From Marsupella aquatica (Eukaryota; Marchantiophyta): 64,000 nucleotides of DNA. Positions 58,877 through 64,000 of this stretch are shown in pieces. The notes beneath the pieces are model-generated. The model worked only from the letters and a program-made list of their open reading frames with translations, ran no database searches and was not told the origin of the DNA. How positions within the stretch are numbered: position 1 is the first letter of the stretch; the number at the start of each line of letters is the position of its first letter. The DNA lies in assembly GCA_973895155.1 (NCBI GenBank), contig OZ316894.1, positions 7,750,001-7,814,000 on the forward strand, in the 5' to 3' direction. The position numbers were made by a program, and so were the translations under genes.

Positions 58877-60721
58877 GGTGGAAAGCAAGATTGAGGGGTA
58901 CCAAAAAATGCAAAAAGGACTATGGATTAGCTCTCATAGTCCTCATTAAAAAAGGAGATTAGCAAGGAGTAAATTAAAGATTGACACACTTCCTCAAAGG
59001 TTGGACACAAGTGGTGGACCTTGCCACCCAACGCCCTCACCAATCCCAACACTCACGCCTAAGTGCCCTTGGTGCCCGAACGCCTCCACGGAATACCCCG
59101 AGCAAGTAACCTAGTGCCCCTTGCACCGCCAGCGGCCCCTCCCATACGAAGCCGCACTTGCTCTCTAACATGACCGCTACTCAACAGTCCTCCCTATCCG
59201 CACAAGCAACCAAACACCTCGGTAAGTAACCCTTTAGGATCTAGAACTCGCCAAATCTAGCATCCTAACTCAAGCTCAACAGATCGACATTGCTAAATAG
59301 GTTAGCAATAGGTCCTCCCGATGCCATAAGCCGGAACCAGAACCCACGCCCACTGTCCGTCCAGGACAACCCTTCCTTGGGTGCGGCCCGGGTTTCCCCT
59401 CGCACCTATCCATCACCAACTGACCGCCCTGACCCCAGGACATGCTCATGGCCCAAATAGCGTAGCTTTTTCTAAAGCTTGTCCCAAGCTTGTCTCAACG
59501 CGTCGGGACCAGAATGGCCCCGACTCTAACAACCGCTCCCGGTTTGCCCCACTGATGGTCTAGGGACCGAGCGCCCTTGGGACTCAGCCTCCATACCTAC
59601 TTGGCCTTGCCTGCCCAACGCAAGCTCCCTTGGGAGGCTGAATGCGGCTTGGCTACTGTTTGGCAGGATATGGCAAGCAGGCGAGCTAAAACCCGTAAAC
59701 CATGAGATCCCATGGAACCCCCGGACCCATCTGAGTTCAGGAAGGCGTAGCCCTCCTCAAGAGCTTTCCAACACACCCAAGAAGTCCTCCAACGGACTTC
59801 CCGTTGGGAAGATATCGCCATTTCCGTTTGGCAATTTCCTTTAGTGTCGCGACCGCCGCGGCTCACGACTTCGGCTCGGCCTTAGCCCCCAGGGAGACAC
59901 CACTCCCCTCATATATGCTTCTGGAGACCTGCCACCCCCGGACCAGCTTTGTATCCTAAATATTTGGCCCCCAACCCGGATCCCATCGAGCATAATGGGC
60001 GCGCCACCAACTGGCAATGCCCATAACTTTCTTGATAGGCATCCGCAAGCGGAGTGCCTTAGCCCGTTGTGACCGGGCCGACCCAGTGCTCATGCCTAGG
60101 CCCTCAGGTCTGATCGCCGCTCGGGGTCCCCGACCGGCCCAACCCGGATCGGGCCACAACTTGCGCCCCAAGCGTCCGTTTCCAATGGCGTCAACTCCAT
60201 TGGCCTTGGGCCCAAGAGGAGCTCACTCCCAAGCTCTCAGAACTCAAAGTCCATCCGACGGTCCGGACGGCCATCCTTGAGCCCGGCCCATTTCCCCTTG
60301 ACCCGACCAGCCATAGGCTAGTCCAAGTCCTTAGTGTGTGTCCCCAGCTTGGCCCCTTGCCTCGCTAGTGCCACGTCTCATTGCCCACAAGTCTCCCCAT
60401 GCTTAAGTCCTCCCCGGATGGCCTATCCGGGCCTGGACCATAAGGGACTTTGACGCCGGAGCTAAGTGTTAAGGTAGTCGAGTTCCGCGACTACACACTT
60501 CCTCAAAGTTGGACACACTTCCTCAAAGTTTTGTACACTTCCTCGAAGATGGGGCACACTTCCAAAGATCTAGTTTAAGTGATAGCCTTTGATGTGCCAA
60601 AATAAGATCACAACCCTTGAGTGTAACACCCCCTAATTTATTGCATTCAAAGGACTCTCAGGTCCTTTTGGTGGAGACATTGGAGATACTTTTTTGGTAC
60701 CGCTCAATCTTGCTTTCCACC
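58877..60721. mobile_element. GC-rich TIR element, 1845 bp, 32-bp TIRs, 4-bp target-site duplication
   Basis: Ends are inverted copies of GGTGGAAAGCAAGATTGAG then GGTACCAAAAAA, with one mismatch, at 58877-58908 and 60690-60721. The flanks are gaga on both sides (58873-58876, 60722-60725). The sister copia copy at 12620-12650 (minus strand CATGAGATAGTCGCTAGG) is the empty site and shows gaga once. The interior is much more GC-rich than its surroundings (about 59000-60480), has no recognised gene, and contains the repeated phrase acacttcctcaaag at 58983 and four times in 60490-60560. Superfamily not recognised. Confidence 0.8.
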
Positions 60722-61367
60722 GAGATAGCCGCTAGGTTTTGTGAAGAAAGGGCAAGACTAGAGGATTTGGTTTGCAGATTGCTGAGATCCTTGTACAGGT
60801 TGAAGCAGTCACCAAGACAGTGAAATAAGCGGTTTGATGATTGGATTCGTGCACAAGGCTTTCACAGGAGTGTGTTTGACCCATATGTGTATCTTAAACC
60901 GGTGAAGAATATTGTTTTTGGGTTCATTGTTTTAGTACTTTATGTGGATGACGTGCTTATTGCGGCCAAGAATAGGTCAGAGATTGTTAAGCTCAAGGCA
61001 CTGCTAAGAGAATTTTGGGTATGGAGATCACTAGGAACTTTAAGGCTGGCAAGCTATGGTTGATGCAGAGCAGTTATGCGAGGAAGGTAATTGCAAGGTT
61101 CAACATGGGGGATAGCAAGCTAGTGAGTACCCCGTTGGCTCCACACTTCAAGTTGTCATCAGCTTTCTGTCCTACGAAAGACACTGAGAAGGGGTTAATG
61201 TCAAAGGTTCCGTATGACAAGGCAGTGGAGAGTCTCATGTATTTGATGACTTGCACTAGACCTGATCTTGCCATGGCTATGGGCAAGGTGAGCAGGTACA
61301 TGTCAAATCCAGGGAAGGTACACTGGGAAGCAGTGAAGTGGATTATTCGGTATTTGAAAGATACCAT
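60722..61367 (+). pseudogene. Copia pol relic, reverse transcriptase continuation
   Basis: Resumes with GFVKKG-like sequence in broken frames, LVCRLLRSLYRLKQSPRQ, then WIRAQGFHRSVFDPYVYLKP and LVLYVDDVLIAAKN with the YVDD site at 60941-60952. After a frameshift near 61010 it reads GMEITRNFKAGKLWLMQSSY and LMYLMTCTRPDLAMAMGKVS, ending WIIRYLKD at the next insertion. Confidence 0.9.
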
Positions 61368-62740
61368 TGTCCGGGTGACCATGTTTTCTGGTAAGAGCAT
61401 GTTGGCTCTTATGAAGTCAACCTTGCATGCCCATAAGTTCTACACTAAAACCAAAATGATAACTCTTGTAAGAAGGGTGATGGGTATTAAGAAAGGTTAA
61501 GGTGAAACTAATATACTATTAAATCCTACTTCACCATACTTGCGGATCAACACATCTCAAAAACTAATTTTTCTACGACATACAATCCTAATATCTCCAA
61601 AAGAAAATAAAGTAGGAATGTCATCTGGACTCCTATTTAGATCCATGACTCAATAAAGGACAAAGATAATACACTCCCACTCCTCTCGATAAGACACCAC
61701 TGGGTACACTATTGGCTCATTAGAACTCATAACAGCAGCTACAAATTGAACTCCAAAGTGATAAGTTAAGTGTTGCTTTATGGATAGCTTGTCTAAAAGA
61801 TGGACTCTAACCAAAAATGGGTTACAAAGAGAAAGAATTAGGGTTATCTCTCCCTCCTGGATTCATAATGACTTTCTTGTTCCTTTGCTATCCGGGCCAA
61901 AGGATGCCCCACCCCTAAGTTCCCAAAGAGACCTTGTTCCCTAAGGTCCCATCTATAAGTCTATCACTCATTCCTTTGCTATTCGGGCCAAAGGATGCCC
62001 CACTACTATGTACATAAGGCAAAGAATAGAAGAGAAAAATGAGAGAAGAAAAGAGAATCGCTTCGACGCGGAAATTATCAAAATGTGGGAATGAGGAGAG
62101 AGTGCCCCTCACCACTTTATTTATATTGAATCCAAGAGGGCATGGATTACGCCCAACCGCTTGGATGAAAGCCAAGTGGCACACATCCAACGTAGGAATT
62201 TGTGCTAGTACTATTGCAATCAAAACAAATAATGCATGCAAGTAAAACAACTAATACATGCACCTAAACAATTTGTGCATGCATGCACCTTGTGGCTTGC
62301 ACATTTGCTCACCTTGCATGCGCATAAAATAACTAATGCATGCAAATAAAACAATTTGCATGCACCTAAAACAATTTGTGCATGCACCTTGTGGCTTGCA
62401 CATTTGCTCACTTTCCATGCACATAAAACAACTAATGCATACAAATAAAACAATTTGCATGCATCTAAAATAATTTGTGCATGCACCTTGTGGCTTGCAC
62501 ATTTGCTCACCTTGCATGCACATAAAACGACTATTGCATGCAAATAAAATAATTTGCACATGCATCCAAATAATTTGTGCATGCATCTTGTGGTTTGCAT
62601 AGTTGCTTACCTTGCATGCACAAACGTAATGATCAAATTATTTAGTTACCCCGTAACAATATATAAATCTAACCTATATACTTACTTATATACTTAGTGG
62701 TAATGATTTCATCATGATCAAATAATTGAATTATCACGAC
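61368..62740. mobile_element. 1373-bp insertion of unknown class between reverse transcriptase and RNase H
   Basis: Alignment to the uninterrupted sister copy (minus strand near 11950, GGTATCATGGATCATGG) places the insertion between accat (61363-61367) and atcgt (62741-62745), which could be a 5-bp duplication of ATCAT with one change in each copy. It starts TGTCCGGG and ends ATCACGAC. Inside lie two copies of tgggccaaaggatgcccca-like text (cgggccaaaggatgccccac at 61887 and 61979) and a 100-bp tandem repeat. No coding motif. Confidence 0.6.
62230..62630. repeat. Tandem repeat, period 99-100 bp, about four copies, dense in CATGCA
   Basis: The phrase tgtggcttgcacatttgctc occurs at 62291, 62390 and 62490 and as tgtggtttgcatagttgctt at 62590. 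Each unit holds several tgcatgca or gcatgc palindromes and a cataaaac/aataaaac spacer. Confidence 0.9.
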
Positions 62741-63264
62741 ATCGTGGATCATGGTCTACTGTTTGATGCACATGCTGATAATGCTAGATCAGTGATGGGC
62801 TATGTAGATGCTGACTATGCACAGAATCTGGATCGAAGGAGGTCAACAACAGGTTATGTGTTCACACTTGGCGGTGGATGCATAAGTTGGAGGTCTACTT
62901 TGCAGAAGTATATTGCTCAGTCTACTACAGAAGCGGAGTATGTTGCAATAGCAAAAGCAACTAAGGAAGCAATTTGGTTGGATAGACTGATCACTGAGAT
63001 GGGATTGCCAGAGGGGAATGTGAAGTTCCATTGTGATAGTCAGAGTGCGCTCCACCTGGCTGTGAACCAGGTTATGGACAACAGAGTGACACACATTGAC
63101 ATCAGGTACCATTTTATCAGGCAGGTTGTGTCTGATAATATGTTTGAGCTAGTCAAGATTGACGGTAAACTCAACTCGACTGACGCTTTTACCAAAGTGA
63201 TTCATTTGAAGAGTTTTTCTAGGCACCGTGATGCGTTGCAGGTTTTGCAATTGCCTCACAAGTA
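62741..63264 (+). pseudogene. Copia RNase H, the best preserved part of the right copy
   Basis: From DHGLLFDAHADNARSVMGYV the frame is open to the stop at 63263-63265. It contains GYVDADYAQNLDRRRSTTGY, GGGCISWRSTLQKYIAQSTT, EAEYVAIAKATKEAIWLDRL, HCDSQSALHLAVNQV and HIDIRYHFIRQVV. The active-site acidic residues expected for copia RNase H (D of VDADYA, E of EAEY, D of CDSQSA) are present. It is only the 3-prime end of a dead polyprotein. Confidence 0.9.
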
Positions 63265-63445
63265 GGGTTACTTAACATTTGTGTAGATACTGAGATATGC
63301 TCTTGCTCATTCCTTGTATAGGCTACAACTTAGTTCTGGTCTACTCTCGTATAAAGAGGGAAAAACTGGTTTGGTTTTTCTTTCCAGAACTTCCCGTTGA
63401 GCAATCATATTGGTAGTAGTCTTTACCCTCCCCTAGACCAGAGTC

Positions 63446-63456
63446 AAGGGGGAGAT
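63446..63456 (+). other. Polypurine tract of copia family 1
   Basis: aagggggagat immediately before the right LTR; the left copy has the matching tract beside 10907. Confidence 0.85.
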
Positions 63457-63801
63457 TGTTAGGATTTATTCTTAGGTCTAGAGTTATGACTGTACCATAG
63501 TTAAGGCTAACCTTAGTCGTAGACTTGGTTAGGTTAGTCATGCTGTGCACACTCTATAACCAAGCGGTGTTTGCTTGGAGAGAGGGAACTCAGGCTCATT
63601 GTTACGGAGCTAGTTGAGAGATAGAGAGAGCTTGCGCTGTGGATGTTTGGTATGGCCAGTTGGCCTAGAGTACAATAAAGCTCATGTGTATTCCCGTGGA
63701 CGTAGCCTCATGTGGAGGTGAACCACGTATCTCTCTGTGTCGACTATTGTGCGTTGGATGGTTCATGGGCTTGCCATTGCGATTGTCGTCTATGCTCAAC
63801 A
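63457..63801 (+). repeat. 3-prime LTR of copia family 1 (right copy)
   Basis: 345 bp, TGTTAGGATT...CTCAACA, aligned along its length with the reverse complement of 10565-10907. Contains a gtacaataaagctc polyadenylation-like motif near 63671. Confidence 0.9.
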
Positions 63802-63806
63802 TCAGA

Positions 63807-64000
63807 ATGCTCTCATCCACCACAATACATCATCGTAAACAAACTCTACTTCTAGCCTGAAGTGATCCATATATCCTCGATTGATCCATAGTACCCTTTC
63901 CCTATTTACCATCTCCTTGGCCCTGAGCAGCCTCGTATGTCTATTGCTAGCCGATAAGGTGAGTATCACCGTTGCAACATGATCCGCCACTTTAGAGAGC
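63807..64000 (-). other. Host flank with a short unassigned open frame
   Basis: Minus-strand frame (about 63990-63802) includes REMVNRERVLWINRGYMDHF-like text (EMVNRERVLWINRGYMDHF) and stops at the insertion boundary. It is only faintly like the start of PIF/Harbinger-type transposases and cannot be assigned; the window ends here. Confidence 0.2.

Larger units (their letters stand above)
53128..63801 (+). mobile_element. Ty1/copia element of family 1, right copy, with aberrant left LTR and nested insertions
   Basis: Flanks carry tcaga on both sides (53123-53127 and 63802-63806), a genuine 5-bp target-site duplication. The right LTR is normal (63457-63801). The left end is a 119-bp composite: the LTR terminus inverted, then the LTR terminus in direct orientation (see findings). 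A tRNA-iMet primer site follows at 53249-53260. The leader is split by foreign sequence (about 53.8-55.4 kb), the reverse transcriptase by a GC-rich TIR element (58877-60721) and the RNase H start by a 1.37-kb insertion (61368-62740). The polyprotein has many stops. Confidence 0.95.

Noticed and set aside
61368-62740. Solo LTR (TG...CA) reading of the insertion
   Set aside because: Ending it at a CA breaks the match between the flanking 5-mers seen when aligned to the sister copy, and no LTR landmarks are present.
63802-63990. Fragment of a PIF/Harbinger-like transposase
   Set aside because: Only a faint resemblance over a few residues; too short to support at the window edge.

Overview
This is nuclear DNA of a eukaryote, almost certainly a land plant with swimming sperm. 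Three things point there. The genes have spliceosomal introns. Most of the window is plant-type transposon sequence (Ty1/copia elements with plant initiator-tRNA primer sites, a Helitron fossil, small terminal-inverted-repeat elements). The first gene is the C-terminal exon of a CCDC146/MBO2-like coiled-coil protein of motile cilia, a class of gene lost in flowering plants and conifers but kept in mosses, liverworts, lycophytes, ferns, cycads and Ginkgo. I cannot choose among those groups from the sequence alone.

Layout. 0-7.3 kb is the gene-bearing end: the ciliary-protein exon (+, 3-938) and, convergent with it, a six-exon gene on the minus strand (6523-3548) for a conserved 234-residue plant protein of unknown function, one of whose introns appears to be GC-AG. 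7.3-10.5 kb is intergenic, with a local tandem repeat split by a small DNA transposon. 10.57-17.10 kb is a complete but dead copia element on the minus strand (343-bp LTRs, TSD tctta). 17.1-24 kb is AT-rich repeat ground with two more small elements, a pair of 96-bp inverted repeats 3.6 kb apart, a 101-bp exact duplication and a degenerate minisatellite. 24-30 kb is base-balanced, low-copy sequence that looks genic; only a two-exon start of a coiled-coil gene on the minus strand (about 29.65 kb) could be proposed. 30-36 kb holds tandem and dispersed repeats and a tRNA-derived SINE-like sequence. 36.6-50.2 kb is one decayed Helitron Rep-helicase gene on the minus strand, broken up by a Mutator-like element, a full-length short-LTR copia element (39916-44591, TSD tcctt), a truncated copia element flanked by a 392-bp host duplication, and a hAT-like element. 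53.13-63.80 kb is a second copy of the first copia family (plus strand, TSD tcaga), itself invaded at least three times and carrying an abnormal, inverted left LTR.

How it fits together. Two host genes are well supported; almost all the rest is a layered transposon record. The relative order is readable: the Helitron was hit by copia and hAT-like elements, and the copia family was hit by a hAT-like element and by a GC-rich TIR element with a 4-bp TSD. In two of these cases the sister copia copy gives the empty site. No intact transposase or polyprotein remains. Protein-family statements rest on motif reading from memory, not on a database search.
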